DNA from: Trichomonas tenax
Taxonomy: Eukaryota > Parabasalia > Trichomonadida > Trichomonadidae
Reading direction: 5' to 3'
Assembly: GCA_023091735.1 (NCBI GenBank)
Contig: JALKBU010000995.1
Location: forward strand, 1-18,838
DNA length: 18,838 nt
Numbering within the stretch: position 1 is the stretch's first letter; each line of letters begins with the position of its first letter. Of this stretch, positions 1-10,443 are shown one piece after another. The notes under the pieces are model-generated. The model was not told the DNA's origin, did not search any database, and saw nothing but the letters and a program-made list of their open reading frames with translations. A program made the translations under genes and the position numbers.

Positions 1-590
1 ATAAGCTACTCAGAAGCAACTATATTTTTATATTTAATATAGATGTTCTGCTGTAAATGAATTTGGAAATATAATTTAAATTCGTGTTTAGAGTAAATAG
101 TCGCCATAATAAAGTATATACATTATGTTGTAGCTAATGCTAACTAGATCCTTCTAACAAGTAAGATATTGAAAATTAATATTTTTAAATTTTTATGATT
201 TCTTCAATTACTAAAGTGTGATTGGTAAAAGATACAAGGACAACGAATTCTGAGGAGTTTGAGCTGAATATATGTGCATTTGATTTTTTGCGTGAATATT
301 TTGGGCTGTAATTAATTATACAATAAGATAGTATTCATTAGAAGAAACAAATAATGTAAATTCAATGATATTAAAGATGAGCTCGATTAATTTAATAATG
401 TAAAATATCGAAAGGTATATTTATGTGCACTTACTATACACAAATCATACAGCATAATGCAGTTAATGTATTTGTGAGCTAGTTGTTTCTTAAAATCGAA
501 TTATTATATTTCGCATATATTATAAACGTGCATCATTGTGACGATTTGAGTATTCTGAATAGTGACTTTGCATAGGGATGCTGATGTGTA
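1..590. other. AT-rich intergenic DNA, no gene seen
   Basis: I see no convincing coding region, tRNA, rRNA or repeat array here. The stretch is AT-rich with frequent stops in all frames. It may contain the 3' flank of a gene that lies to the left of the window, but nothing identifies one. Confidence 0.6.
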
Positions 591-1034
591 TCATTGTAGC
601 GTATCAGATATTCTCAATACGCACTGTAGAAAAAGATAAATTTTTCGAGATTTCGGTTTTACCGACAATGAAGTGCTTGGATGGTGGCATTGATAAATAT
701 AGAATATGGAGCATACATCAACAAGAGATAACACCATGGTTTCAAACTGGAACAAAGATGCGATTTGTATCTCGGTAACCAGAATGAAAATTATGATTTT
801 CTTTGATTTCATCAAAGATACAAAAGGACTTAAAGAAGAATATGATGTTAAATCAACCAAAATTTTATCCGACCAAACAAAAAGTGAGATTGGATAGTTT
901 ACAGCTGCGTCAAATTGAGGAAAGGTGACCAGTCTCATTAAGTATGGCCAATCTGACACTTTACAAATATCAGTTTTTCTAGAAAGGTGGAGGCCTCTGA
1001 ATAAGAGTTCATTTTTGACAATTTTACATGTCAA
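591..1034 (-). CDS. Doubtful hypothetical ORF (147 aa), divergent from the BEACH gene
   Basis: I do not recognise this protein. The frame is open for 147 codons from an ATG to a TGA. By my rough estimate that is longer than expected by chance in DNA this AT-rich. It starts 65 bp from the BEACH start and diverges from it, so the two could share a promoter. Against it: no domain or motif is visible, plus-strand frames over the same bases are also fairly open (578-778 and 706-897), and plus-strand fragments further on read like decayed coding sequence. Its start codon lies inside the ACATGT word at 1024-1032. It may be a real small gene, the antisense of a decayed plus-strand gene, or chance. 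Confidence 0.25.
   Translation of the reverse strand: MTCKIVKNELLFRGLHLSRKTDICKVSDWPYLMRLVTFPQFDAAVNYPISLFVWSDKILVDLTSYSSLSPFVSLMKSKKIIIFILVTEIQIASLFQFETMVLSLVDVCSIFYIYQCHHPSTSLSVKPKSRKIYLFLQCVLRISDTLQ
1024..1032 (-). promoter_or_regulatory. GACATGTAA word upstream of the BEACH gene
   Basis: The minus strand reads GACATGTAA, 68 bp before the BEACH start. It sits in an imperfect palindrome (TTGAC...GTCAA, about 1017-1035). The same word recurs upstream of the Dsc3-like gene, and a close variant occurs upstream of the ORMDL gene. Function is inferred only from this recurrence. The site also overlaps the start of the doubtful ORF on the minus strand. Confidence 0.3.
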
Positions 1035-1099
1035 TTTACTAAAATAAGAATAATATTTGAGAATATCTGTCAGAGAAAGAATCAGAGTATTGCCAGTCG

Positions 1100-4000
1100 A
1101 TGAGTTTCCTCTCTTCTCGCTATAACTCTGAGTATATTCAGAAAGTTACAGCGCAGATATTTGGGATCAAACTTCCTAACATTGGTTCCTCATCATCGAT
1201 TCCTCAGAGACTTTTAGATTTGGCAGAAAAATTTACTTCTATAGCTGCATCAAATGATTTTTCCGAATTACGTGAAGTGATCATAGAGAAAGACGTAAAA
1301 ACGTATACCGAAGAACTAAATTTGATCAAAAACGAACTTAATAACACTTCAAATCAAAAATCAAAGTCAATAATCACGTATTTGGCAACATTAGCGCTTC
1401 AAGAAATGTGCTGCCTGTTCTTTAAAGATATTACGAATGAGTATGACGCTTTTTTTACGGTTCTCAATAAAGTTGTCACCAAAATTCTTTTGCTTGAGAC
1501 AGATTTGGATCAATCCGTCGTTGATAATTTCGAAATTGCTTACTTGCATATTGCAGGATCTCCCCTATTTTTCAAATATTCAACTTTCATAAATATTTAT
1601 CTCGCATCGACTCTTCAATTGCCAGAAAATCTTCTAGTTATTCATCTGTATTGCATTTACAATCTTTGCAATTGCATATTGAAAAATTCGGAATTTAAAT
1701 ACACAGCAATCGATGTAAATTTAGTTTGCGGCATCACACAACATTTCATGAAGGCACAACCATCAAATACTATACGTGGATTGATCCAAGGCGAAATGCA
1801 GCGGTTTTTGGAAAGAATTGCGAATTTCATAGCATTGGCAATTACAACAACTACATCAGGTCCTATGATGGATCTCATAAGAAGTTTGATTATTTTTGCT
1901 TTTATTCTAACTTCTCGATATGATGCTGATCATTTATTAATAATTCCTGATTATCTCGATTTATATTTAGCATCACCATCATTTGATGAAATAATAACAG
2001 GCAATGATTACATAGACGAATATATGCACTTAAACAAAAAAGTTAAGACAAGGTTTGCTGATGTCATCTTAACAAAATACGCCCACATTAATATTTTTTA
2101 CAATAACATCAAGATTCTTCAACCGGATGATATTAACAGATTTATTCAAGTAATGGCGACACCACACAGAAAATTGCAATCAAATTACATAGTTTTGTAT
2201 TTTTTGTTGATTAATTCAAACTATTTCAACGATGATATTCTGAATGATTTGTGCACAACAGACATTTTAGTTTCGGATTCTATTTGGAATCCAAAAATAT
2301 CGTTATTTGACATGAATTCATCAGATCTTATTGCCTTTAGACTTGAATTACTTAAGTTCATCAGTAATGTAATATACAAGCACAACAAAACAATCGCGAA
2401 AGAATTGATATCGAGAATTTTCATGCAGTGCAATCAATCAGCCAGATTATTTGTTGAGGTTTCATTCTTCCTTGCAAAAATAGCCGATGAAGGTAAAAAG
2501 ATATCAATTTTTGCAAAGTTGATAGAATCAGAAATTATGGACATTTCTTTAACAAGTATCATAGGATCAAAGCTTAAAACAGGATTTTCATCAGAAGAAG
2601 AAAACATTTTAGCCATAATGATAAGAATTCTTTATACCGTTTTTGATCAAATTCCAAAAATCCCATTTGTTCCATTTGGTGTTGATCCACCGTTTCACAA
2701 TGCATTACTAGACATTCTTGAAAATCCAAAATTATCAAAACTCACTCGAAAAATGCTCAAAAAATGTTATTGCAATTTAATACTCAATAACAATAAAATG
2801 AATTTCGTTCTTCAAGCAGTTGTTGATAGACTCAAGTTTTATGCAAACGATTTCCAAGCACACGAAGAACATATACATCAAATCGAAAAATTAGTGTTGT
2901 CAACAGTCAATGGGATCCCCCCACATTTATATAAAGACATCATTTCTACACGGCTTATTGCGTATTTTATTCAATATGGACTTGATCCCAAAGCGACAAA
3001 ACCTGTTGTTTGCTCAACAATGAGAATTATGTTTTTCGTATCAATATCAGATCAAAAGCCTTCTCCAAAAATTGATTACAACAAATTAGCAGAAAAAATA
3101 TCAACATTTCCAATGGACGATCAGTTGTATACTGAAATGCTTTCTCTTATCTCTGCAAGAAATAATGCTTTTGTTGGCATTGGAAATCTCGAATCATACT
3201 CTTTAATATATTGCTTATTGAATAGCACTTACAAAGAATCATTTCTTATGATGTATTTGGACATATTGAAGAAATCATACATCCAATGCTTCACATCTGC
3301 AGAACTCGGTCTTCCAATTGATTTGCTGAATATGATTAATGAAGATTTGAGCGATGACGAAAATCAATTATTGATCACAGTTTTCGAGCAAATTACATCA
3401 TGCGCATGCAATAGACCAACTTTCTATCGATTCATGACACTTATCAATGATAGCAAATCATTCAAGATGACTATATATATGCTAAATACTCTAATGAGAT
3501 TAATTTCCCAATACATTCCATCATTTAATCTTTTGCAGTTCCAAAAACGTGGACATGCAATTAAATTACCACAGTTTCAAGGAAAATACTTCAGTCAAGG
3601 TATATCATTCAGCTACAGAATACTTTTCTCAGGTTTCGTTGATGATAATGGAATTGAGCTGATTGATATAAATAAAAGCGATTCTAAGAGCAGAATGCAA
3701 ATCATCATCACGTCAAATGAACTTATTGTTGTATCCAATATGCTTGATATAATCTCAAATGGATTCATCTTAGCGAAGCCAATACCAGTCAATCAGTGGA
3801 TAAAGCTATTCCTGGCAATAACAACCGACTCTATTTCATTATACATTGATGGAGAGCTTCAAGCATGTATTAAAGCTACGCTAAAGCAAATTCCCGATAT
3901 GTTCGATCAATTCACAATGTTCGAAAGGCTTCAGGCACAAAAAACAAAAGAGATTGTTTGCATTCAATTCAATCAATTAGTTATTCAATCACCAATTTCA

Positions 4001-7000
4001 TCTAATATTCAAAGTGCAGCAAAAGCAGTTGATATTGCCGAACTCGCAAATCAACCGAACACTCTTATTATTTACAATGCTTCGATTTTAAAGGATAATT
4101 ATCTTGTTAATATGATGTACAACGGATTTCCTGATGCATCATTTAAGTCGTTCTATTATCCTTTGATTTCGCAATTTAACAAAGTCTTTATCACATCAAA
4201 AGGTGTTGAATATGTAATGTATCTTATGTATAAAGTCAAAGACATCACCGACGATGATGAATTGCATTTGTTTATTATGAAAATGATCAATACTGTAATC
4301 ATCATCATTTCTGCTGCTCCTGAATCCCAAAATATTATTCTCAACTATAATTTCTTCGAAATCTTCGCAGATAAAGTTTCTAATACATCAAAATTCGTTC
4401 CAACAATGGAAATATTTAATTCCATTTACACATTATCTACCAATGTTACAAATGATGAACTGAAGCGTTCATTGTATCAGAATGTTATTTTAAACTATTC
4501 CATATGGAAACGCGGCGATGTTGATTTCAAATTCAAGGTAGTCAGTTATTGGCTCAAATATGCCAAATCTAGCAAAGATGAATCACACTTCTTTAGGCTA
4601 TGTGTTACACTTCCTTTACTTTTGATAATATTTGTTGACTTGAAAGAGCATTTTAATGCACAAAGAATTGCAATGTTTTCGGACTTGTCTTATTATGTTG
4701 CAGAAGTTGCATTCAATAAATTCAATCGTCATATTCAAATTTATTTAATTATTGCTGCATGCAAAGATTTCATTGATAAGCCAGAACTTATTTTGATGTT
4801 TTTAGTTGCATTCACTAAAGCGTCAAAATTGCGAAATTGCTTCGAAGAATTTGCTGAAAACATTTTAATGGCCTCTTTCATTGTTTCTCATCCAAGTCCA
4901 CTAATTCAAGCATTCTTAATCAAGGAAGTCACAACATGTAATCAAATAGCATGCTGTCAGCATCTTCTCCAATACTTGGCTTTAACTAATCATGACGAGT
5001 TAGTTATCCCTGTTTTCAGACTTTATGTCGGAATCGAAAAAGAGTTGAAATATGAAGAAATCATTGCATCTGCTGAAAGTTGGCATTTTAATTCATATGC
5101 AGCACCTTTTTTACTTGCTTCGTCATTCTTCTTGTCGCCTGATATGCAGAAAATCTTTTCACAAATAATTTTGGGCATTTTATCCAACAAAGTTAACTAC
5201 AATTCATTTTTGTCATACAATAAGTCATTGACTGAAATATTATTTGTAATCTATATGTTTTACTCTTCATCAAAGCCTGATGCAATGATATTCAATCAAA
5301 TGATTCGGTGTTTTATTTCAGATCCAAGTTTCGGTCATGAAATTTTGCAAACATTAATGATTATATCCATGGCAACAAATATAAACAACAGAAGTCTCCA
5401 ACAAACAATCATCAATTCTATTATCAAGTTAGCGAATGAAACAAAGATAAATAATCAACAACAAATTCTTGATCTTATATACACTTACTTAAATGAAACC
5501 CCAAACAATTTCGAAATTCTCAAGCAAAGTGAAAAGTATGAATTAAGCTGCATCGACACATTTAAGAAATGCATCACATTCAAAGACTACCGATTTGTCA
5601 ATAAGCCATATTTCATGAATGATGTTTGGCTCGATAGAAGACTTGCAATTAAATATGTACGAATGGCAGCTTCTTTATCAGATCAGCTCGATTTCTCGCA
5701 TGTTTCATTCGTCATCGCAAGCATTCTTAGGACAGGTGAATTCACACAGGATATCATTGCAGCAATTAACTTATTATTCGCAAAGTATGAAGGTGAACAA
5801 ATGGACAAATTGGCTCCCATTTACATGTATTTCCTCAAAGATCCTCAAGTATTCGCTCAGACTCCAATGAATAAAGTTGGTTTAGGTTCCGATCCTTTCA
5901 AAGTCTTCGAACTTGCATGCAAAGCTTACACAGAATTGCCGCCGATTGTCTATCAAACAAATCTCATTCACGATATTAGCATCATAACTAAAGATTACAA
6001 AGATGTCGAGTTAAACGATTTCAAGTTGTTCTCCACAAGTTTAGTCGCAAATGATTTCGAAATTCTTAATTCTAATTCATTCAAAATGGCACAGAAAGCA
6101 TTCTCTAGGCTTGAATCGCAGATATTCTATGATGCATCTCCATATTCAGATCAACATAAAATCGTTCGTGAGACATTCTTTAAGCGCGCAAACTTTTATG
6201 ATGCATTCTTCCGACCAATCGTTTTATTGCCTAATTTATCATTTAATCCTCATGACAAAAGACCAGAAATCAACTCAAATTCGAAAGAAAATACCCAAGA
6301 ACCTTCTCAGCAAAGAATGGATATCATGGCAATTATAGAAAAGTCTGTTCTTTGGTCAGATATATGTGAAAGAATCAAACTCACAGAATCATTCCAAGGA
6401 TTTTTCTCTGTTTTTGAAGATCATATTACTTTCAAGGCTAATATCGAAATAAATATCAAAGGAACAGACGTTAAAGATGTATTCTGGGCTTGGATATATC
6501 AGCGTCCAATTGCAATACAGATTTTCACTTGGACAAATCTTTCATATTTGTTCTCATTCAAGAATCAGGAGAATCATAAATTTGTTCAAAATCTAAAGAA
6601 ATGCGCAATGCCAAACATTCGCTTCTTCCAAGAAAATCCACCACAGCAAGAACTACAGCGACTTCACATTACACGCGATTGGCAGGAAAAGAGAATGTCA
6701 ACAATGGAATATTTGCTTTGGTTGAATTTGCTTAGCGGACGTTCTTTCCATTCAACAAAATTCTATCCAGTATTCCCATTCATTCCATTTAATGATGAGA
6801 ACAATTTCGATCTGAAGAACAAGAAAATGTACAGAAATCTTTCGAAGAATCTTGGAACGATGAATGAGAACTGCCTTGAAAAGCTGAAAATGCAAAGTGA
6901 AGCTCTCGCTGACGAATTTGGCCATACTTTTCTTCACTCATCATTATATTCCAATCCATTCTCAGTCACGTATTTCTTAGTTCGCCAAGAGCCTTTTGCT

Positions 7001-8434
7001 ACTTTGCAAATCAGATACCAAAACGGTACATTCGATGTAGCATCACGTCTTTTTAGAAGCATTCCTTATCTGTTTTCAAAAATCAAAAGCGATTCAGGAT
7101 TCAATAGAGAAATGGTTCCAGAACTTTTCTTCAACGACGAACCTCTCATTAACTGCAACAATTTCAATCTCGGTGTTGATGTAGATGGCTCAAAAGTCAA
7201 CAATGTCGAGCTCCCGAAGTGGGCATTATCACCCATTGATTTCACCGACAAACTCAGAAGAATGCTTGAGTCTACATATGCTTCTTCTCACATTAATAAA
7301 TGGATTGATCTCATTTGGGGTGTTAATGCATATGGCGATGGAGCTGTTCGTAACAATAACACATACAGCCCATTGATTTATCCAAACACTTGGCAAAATG
7401 AACACAATGACAACGAAGCAGTCCAAGGAGCGTTAAATACCATTGGACAGATTCCTCAGCAATTGTTTTTAACTTCACACCCGACGAGAAACAGTTCTTC
7501 ATCATCTACTGATCGTGGAACTCTTGTTATGAGTCAACTAGACAGTCCAGTTGTTGCCTTCAAATGCTTTGGAACTTCTATGCAGTCAATCAGAATATTT
7601 GCAGTCCTTAAGAGCGGGAAAATGTTTTTGCTTAAGACTTCTGCTGGACACATGCCTCTCAATATCATTCGCGAAGACAGAACAAATCTCTTCCCTGTTG
7701 ACAACAAACTTATTGCTTATATTGACGGCAGTCAACCATCTTTTGTTTTCGTTTCTCCAAGAGCAGACTCTCCTTCTTTCTTTGATTTCGAAACATCATC
7801 CGTTAAGAAAGTCTCATCGATAACACCACATCTTGATGAAATTTCATGCATTTGTGCTGCAGGAAATTACTTCATCACTGCAGGAAAAGACACTTGTATC
7901 TCACTTTGGTCTGTCAAGAATCTTTCGATTATCAACACAATTATTGCTCATAACAGTCCAATTTTGTGCATGACAGCAAGCGCAAATTACGGAATTATTG
8001 TTTCATTATCAATCAATCGCATGATTGTTTGTTCGTTGCATAATCTTCAGTTCATCAGAATGGTTGAGTTGAATTTCCCAGTAGGCGTCGAGCCGATGAA
8101 GGTATTCTTGACACCAATGATGGGATACATTGTAATTGTCACATCAAAGATGATCTATGTTTACACTATCAATGGAAGATTTGCTTCTTCGATTTCTCTT
8201 GAAAGAGAAATCGTCACAGCTTGTTCTATCCAGACACAAGATTTTGATGACAAAGTTGTCGTCGTTAGAGAAAATCATGCTGTTGAATATTATAGTACTC
8301 CATTACTTGAATATGGCGGACAAATTTGCAAACCAAAAGAATCAATTACACATATTCAGTTCGCTTTAGAGTTGCACTCCATTGTTTGCACAACGAGTTC
8401 TTCTCTTGTTTATATCATTCCTGTCGGAATTTAA
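1100..8434 (+). CDS. Giant BEACH-domain protein (ConA-like, PH-BEACH, BEACH, WD40), 2,444 aa
   Basis: This is a BEACH-family scaffold, of the type that includes LYST, neurobeachin, LRBA and WDFY3, which organise vesicle trafficking, lysosome size or autophagy. Domains in order: a long helical, probably ARM/HEAT-like region (about 1-810); a ConA/laminin-G-like domain (about 825-935, with NQWIKLFLAIT and LYIDGELQ, typical of these domains); more helical scaffold; a PH-BEACH domain (about 1740-1845, FSVFEDHITF...); the BEACH domain (about 1858-2120) with the diagnostic TRDWQEKRMSTMEYLLWLN and GRSFHS...YPVFPFI; and C-terminal WD40 repeats (about 2140-2444, for example SLWS with W2270). The gene is a single uninterrupted frame ending in TAA, so standard stop usage applies to host genes here. 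The ATG at 1100 is the first in frame after upstream stops. The subfamily cannot be set by eye. No FYVE domain is seen. Confidence 0.95.
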   Translation: MSFLSSRYNSEYIQKVTAQIFGIKLPNIGSSSSIPQRLLDLAEKFTSIAASNDFSELREVIIEKDVKTYTEELNLIKNELNNTSNQKSKSIITYLATLALQEMCCLFFKDITNEYDAFFTVLNKVVTKILLLETDLDQSVVDNFEIAYLHIAGSPLFFKYSTFINIYLASTLQLPENLLVIHLYCIYNLCNCILKNSEFKYTAIDVNLVCGITQHFMKAQPSNTIRGLIQGEMQRFLERIANFIALAITTTTSGPMMDLIRSLIIFAFILTSRYDADHLLIIPDYLDLYLASPSFDEIITGNDYIDEYMHLNKKVKTRFADVILTKYAHINIFYNNIKILQPDDINRFIQVMATPHRKLQSNYIVLYFLLINSNYFNDDILNDLCTTDILVSDSIWNPKISLFDMNSSDLIAFRLELLKFISNVIYKHNKTIAKELISRIFMQCNQSARLFVEVSFFLAKIADEGKKISIFAKLIESEIMDISLTSIIGSKLKTGFSSEEENILAIMIRILYTVFDQIPKIPFVPFGVDPPFHNALLDILENPKLSKLTRKMLKKCYCNLILNNNKMNFVLQAVVDRLKFYANDFQAHEEHIHQIEKLVLSTVNGIPPHLYKDIISTRLIAYFIQYGLDPKATKPVVCSTMRIMFFVSISDQKPSPKIDYNKLAEKISTFPMDDQLYTEMLSLISARNNAFVGIGNLESYSLIYCLLNSTYKESFLMMYLDILKKSYIQCFTSAELGLPIDLLNMINEDLSDDENQLLITVFEQITSCACNRPTFYRFMTLINDSKSFKMTIYMLNTLMRLISQYIPSFNLLQFQKRGHAIKLPQFQGKYFSQGISFSYRILFSGFVDDNGIELIDINKSDSKSRMQIIITSNELIVVSNMLDIISNGFILAKPIPVNQWIKLFLAITTDSISLYIDGELQACIKATLKQIPDMFDQFTMFERLQAQKTKEIVCIQFNQLVIQSPISSNIQSAAKAVDIAELANQPNTLIIYNASILKDNYLVNMMYNGFPDASFKSFYYPLISQFNKVFITSKGVEYVMYLMYKVKDITDDDELHLFIMKMINTVIIIISAAPESQNIILNYNFFEIFADKVSNTSKFVPTMEIFNSIYTLSTNVTNDELKRSLYQNVILNYSIWKRGDVDFKFKVVSYWLKYAKSSKDESHFFRLCVTLPLLLIIFVDLKEHFNAQRIAMFSDLSYYVAEVAFNKFNRHIQIYLIIAACKDFIDKPELILMFLVAFTKASKLRNCFEEFAENILMASFIVSHPSPLIQAFLIKEVTTCNQIACCQHLLQYLALTNHDELVIPVFRLYVGIEKELKYEEIIASAESWHFNSYAAPFLLASSFFLSPDMQKIFSQIILGILSNKVNYNSFLSYNKSLTEILFVIYMFYSSSKPDAMIFNQMIRCFISDPSFGHEILQTLMIISMATNINNRSLQQTIINSIIKLANETKINNQQQILDLIYTYLNETPNNFEILKQSEKYELSCIDTFKKCITFKDYRFVNKPYFMNDVWLDRRLAIKYVRMAASLSDQLDFSHVSFVIASILRTGEFTQDIIAAINLLFAKYEGEQMDKLAPIYMYFLKDPQVFAQTPMNKVGLGSDPFKVFELACKAYTELPPIVYQTNLIHDISIITKDYKDVELNDFKLFSTSLVANDFEILNSNSFKMAQKAFSRLESQIFYDASPYSDQHKIVRETFFKRANFYDAFFRPIVLLPNLSFNPHDKRPEINSNSKENTQEPSQQRMDIMAIIEKSVLWSDICERIKLTESFQGFFSVFEDHITFKANIEINIKGTDVKDVFWAWIYQRPIAIQIFTWTNLSYLFSFKNQENHKFVQNLKKCAMPNIRFFQENPPQQELQRLHITRDWQEKRMSTMEYLLWLNLLSGRSFHSTKFYPVFPFIPFNDENNFDLKNKKMYRNLSKNLGTMNENCLEKLKMQSEALADEFGHTFLHSSLYSNPFSVTYFLVRQEPFATLQIRYQNGTFDVASRLFRSIPYLFSKIKSDSGFNREMVPELFFNDEPLINCNNFNLGVDVDGSKVNNVELPKWALSPIDFTDKLRRMLESTYASSHINKWIDLIWGVNAYGDGAVRNNNTYSPLIYPNTWQNEHNDNEAVQGALNTIGQIPQQLFLTSHPTRNSSSSSTDRGTLVMSQLDSPVVAFKCFGTSMQSIRIFAVLKSGKMFLLKTSAGHMPLNIIREDRTNLFPVDNKLIAYIDGSQPSFVFVSPRADSPSFFDFETSSVKKVSSITPHLDEISCICAAGNYFITAGKDTCISLWSVKNLSIINTIIAHNSPILCMTASANYGIIVSLSINRMIVCSLHNLQFIRMVELNFPVGVEPMKVFLTPMMGYIVIVTSKMIYVYTINGRFASSISLEREIVTACSIQTQDFDDKVVVVRENHAVEYYSTPLLEYGGQICKPKESITHIQFALELHSIVCTTSSSLVYIIPVGI

Positions 8435-9074
8435 TTTTATTCTTATATATATTGTTTTGTTTATAAATCGATTATTTTATGATTTAATACTAATATCTTC
8501 TGTTTATTCAAAGTCCGTAATGCTTCGACAACTTTCAACTTTAATTGATCAGAAGTTTATTCCTCGATTATCAACAATTTTTTTGAAGTCGCCAAAGCAT
8601 TATCATTTATTTCAAAATCAACATATATCTAAGTTTATGTATTGGCTGAATCACAGATTCTTGTTTTGTTATTTTTTAATACATTATCATACATTAACAT
8701 GCAAATATTCTTTTATACTCAATGAATGTAATATTTTTCTTATGCTCAAAAGCAGTCTGTTCATTAACATAACATTTGCATTTTGTTATAACTCATATTG
8801 CAAACACAGCAATGCATGATGAATAAAAATACCACCACCAAAGCTTTCGTGATCATATTTCATTTGGTGAGCTAGTGTATGAATAGTGTAGTGTTTCAAA
8901 TCTGCCTTAATAACTCTGGATCGATAAAATTCGAAAGAAATCATTTTTCATAAGATTTAAGGGTCCATCAGTGTAACCCCCTATATTATTAGAAAAATAG
9001 CTAAAATTTTGCATTTTTAGTGTCTGTAAGTTTGGATAAATCAATAATGACGTTAAAATCAACAAAAAATATAA
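8435..9074. other. Intergenic region between BEACH and TBC genes
   Basis: This is 640 bp of AT-rich spacer. A frame running from inside the BEACH 3' end to 8819 is a tyrosine- and phenylalanine-rich chance frame, not a gene. A TAAA, the short poly(A) signal reported for trichomonads, occurs about 30 bp after the BEACH stop. The only structured element I see is the Maverick-terminus-like word at 8974-8991, listed separately. Confidence 0.5.
8974..8991 (-). repeat. Relic resembling a Maverick terminus
   Basis: The bases TAACCCCCTATAT match exactly 13 bases of the right terminus of the element ending at 14395 (there 14375-14387). They are followed by TATTAG where that terminus has ATACTACT. Orientation is the same as the 14395 end. 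The bases on the inner side do not match the GGCAAA of that terminus, so it is either an old degraded end, a different subfamily, or coincidence. It lies about 85-100 bp upstream of the TBC gene start. Confidence 0.35.
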
Positions 9075-10112
9075 ATGCATCCGCCCTGGAACACCTCCAG
9101 GACAAAACCAGATGTGAACCTGATAAATGCGATAATTTTCAGCCCAAAAAACTCTGTATGTTCGAGAAATGATGCAGAAAGGTTTCTTTTGAGCGATAAA
9201 AATTCAGATCAATACACTAATCGATTTATATCGTGGATGGTCGCATTGAATGTGCTCAGCACTGACATTCAAAAGTGGGCGAATTATATTTGCCAGCTTT
9301 GCTCGAAATATGAATCTTATATGAATTTTGAAATTTCAGCAGATCCACTTTTATCATTGACAAACGATCAAGAATTGCAAATACAGAACGATTTGCGAAG
9401 AGCTGTGCGATTTTTCAACGAATTGGCAAAATCAGCGAAATTACCTTACAGCCAACAGAATGGAGCTATTTTCTGTGCTGCAAGAATCTTAACGATGATA
9501 AATCTGACAGAACCGAAGTTCCAATACATTCAGGGATGCGAGCGTTACGTTTTTATTTGCTATTTAATTTGTCTTTTGTTTACTGTTGAAAATAACCTTC
9601 CAAACATCATCGCTGAGGCTTGCGCATACTATTTAGCAACGAAAATGATTGAGTTATCCGGAATTTCTCATTATTTAACTGATCCTGTTAAGTTAGAACA
9701 GCATTTTCAAGCTCTAGATCAGAAACTACTGACAGCAAATCCAAATTTAATGCAAAAACTTATACATGCACAACAAACTTCAATACATTTCGCACTTCGT
9801 TGGGAAATATTGTTGTTTGCCGAAGAACACAATTACTCTGGAATTATTTCGATATGGGACCGAATAATTGTGCACAGAGAAACGATCCATGATTACATTG
9901 AAGCGCTTTGTTTGGCGCATTTTGCCCAAGTTCCTGTTTGCAAGCTTAACCAGCTCCAACACTACAAGGGATGGAATATGGATAAGCTTTTGAGTGATGC
10001 TGAAAGATTTTCGGAACCAGAACCGCAAAGAAATTCAACAGCATGGAAAAAAGCTTCTTTGTTATTGTTGGCGGTGGGAGCAGTTTCACTGGTCAAATTT
10101 ATATACTCATAA
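9075..10112 (+). CDS. Tail-anchored TBC-domain Rab GTPase-activating protein, 345 aa
   Basis: TBC proteins stimulate GTP hydrolysis by Rab GTPases and so end Rab signalling on a membrane. Both catalytic fingers are visible. The arginine finger fits IxxDxxR (I103, D106, R109 in IQNDLRR). The glutamine finger fits YxQG (YIQG at 151-154). A later WEILLFAEEHNYSGIISIWD (about 243-262) fits the conserved C-terminal part of the domain. Residues about 325-343 form a single hydrophobic helix ending in KFIYS, which fits a tail anchor in the ER or another endomembrane. TBC1D20/Gyp8-type GAPs are also anchored by their C-terminus, but I cannot show orthology. The N-terminal part (1-60) is divergent. The frame is intact and intronless, and the target Rab is unknown. 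Confidence 0.85.
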   Translation: MHPPWNTSRTKPDVNLINAIIFSPKNSVCSRNDAERFLLSDKNSDQYTNRFISWMVALNVLSTDIQKWANYICQLCSKYESYMNFEISADPLLSLTNDQELQIQNDLRRAVRFFNELAKSAKLPYSQQNGAIFCAARILTMINLTEPKFQYIQGCERYVFICYLICLLFTVENNLPNIIAEACAYYLATKMIELSGISHYLTDPVKLEQHFQALDQKLLTANPNLMQKLIHAQQTSIHFALRWEILLFAEEHNYSGIISIWDRIIVHRETIHDYIEALCLAHFAQVPVCKLNQLQHYKGWNMDKLLSDAERFSEPEPQRNSTAWKKASLLLLAVGAVSLVKFIYS

Positions 10113-10305
10113 TATAGATATTTATATGATTTTGTTATATAAGTATAATATTTTTCGTTTTTCTTGGATTAGTTGTTAGAAGTGAATCCAGGAAAATTAT
10201 CTTTAAGTAAAACGTATTTTTAGTATTTGTATAAATCTAAGACTAAATTATTGTTCAATATTATCAATAAATAATCTTTATTTATCAATTTGGAGAGAAT
10301 AAAAA
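10113..10305. other. Short AT-rich spacer before the left Maverick-like element
   Basis: No gene is seen. The spacer ends in a run AAAAA immediately before AGTAGTATA at 10306, which I take as the left end of the mobile element and one copy of its target duplication. Confidence 0.4.
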
Positions 10306-10370
10306 AGTAGTATACAGAATGTAATTTATCATGGGAGTCCAAAATTTTGTCCACCCATGTTAAATCCCCA
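10306..10370 (+). repeat. Left terminal inverted repeat (diverged)
   Basis: It begins AGTAGTATA and contains CCAAAATTTTG then CCACCCATG. The right end on the minus strand begins with the same nine bases and contains CCAAAATTTG then CCACTTATG. The spacing is similar but the intervening bases differ, so this is a decayed inverted repeat rather than a clean one. Confidence 0.5.
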
Positions 10371-10443
10371 CGCTGAGAATATCCAAAACTATAATTTCCC
10401 TAATATATAAAATAAACAATTTTCCTATAATTTATATCGAAAT

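Noticed and set aside
8382..8819. 145-codon plus-strand frame overlapping the BEACH 3' end
   Set aside because: It begins inside the BEACH gene in another frame and continues as low-complexity Phe/Tyr/Ile/Leu sequence with no domain.
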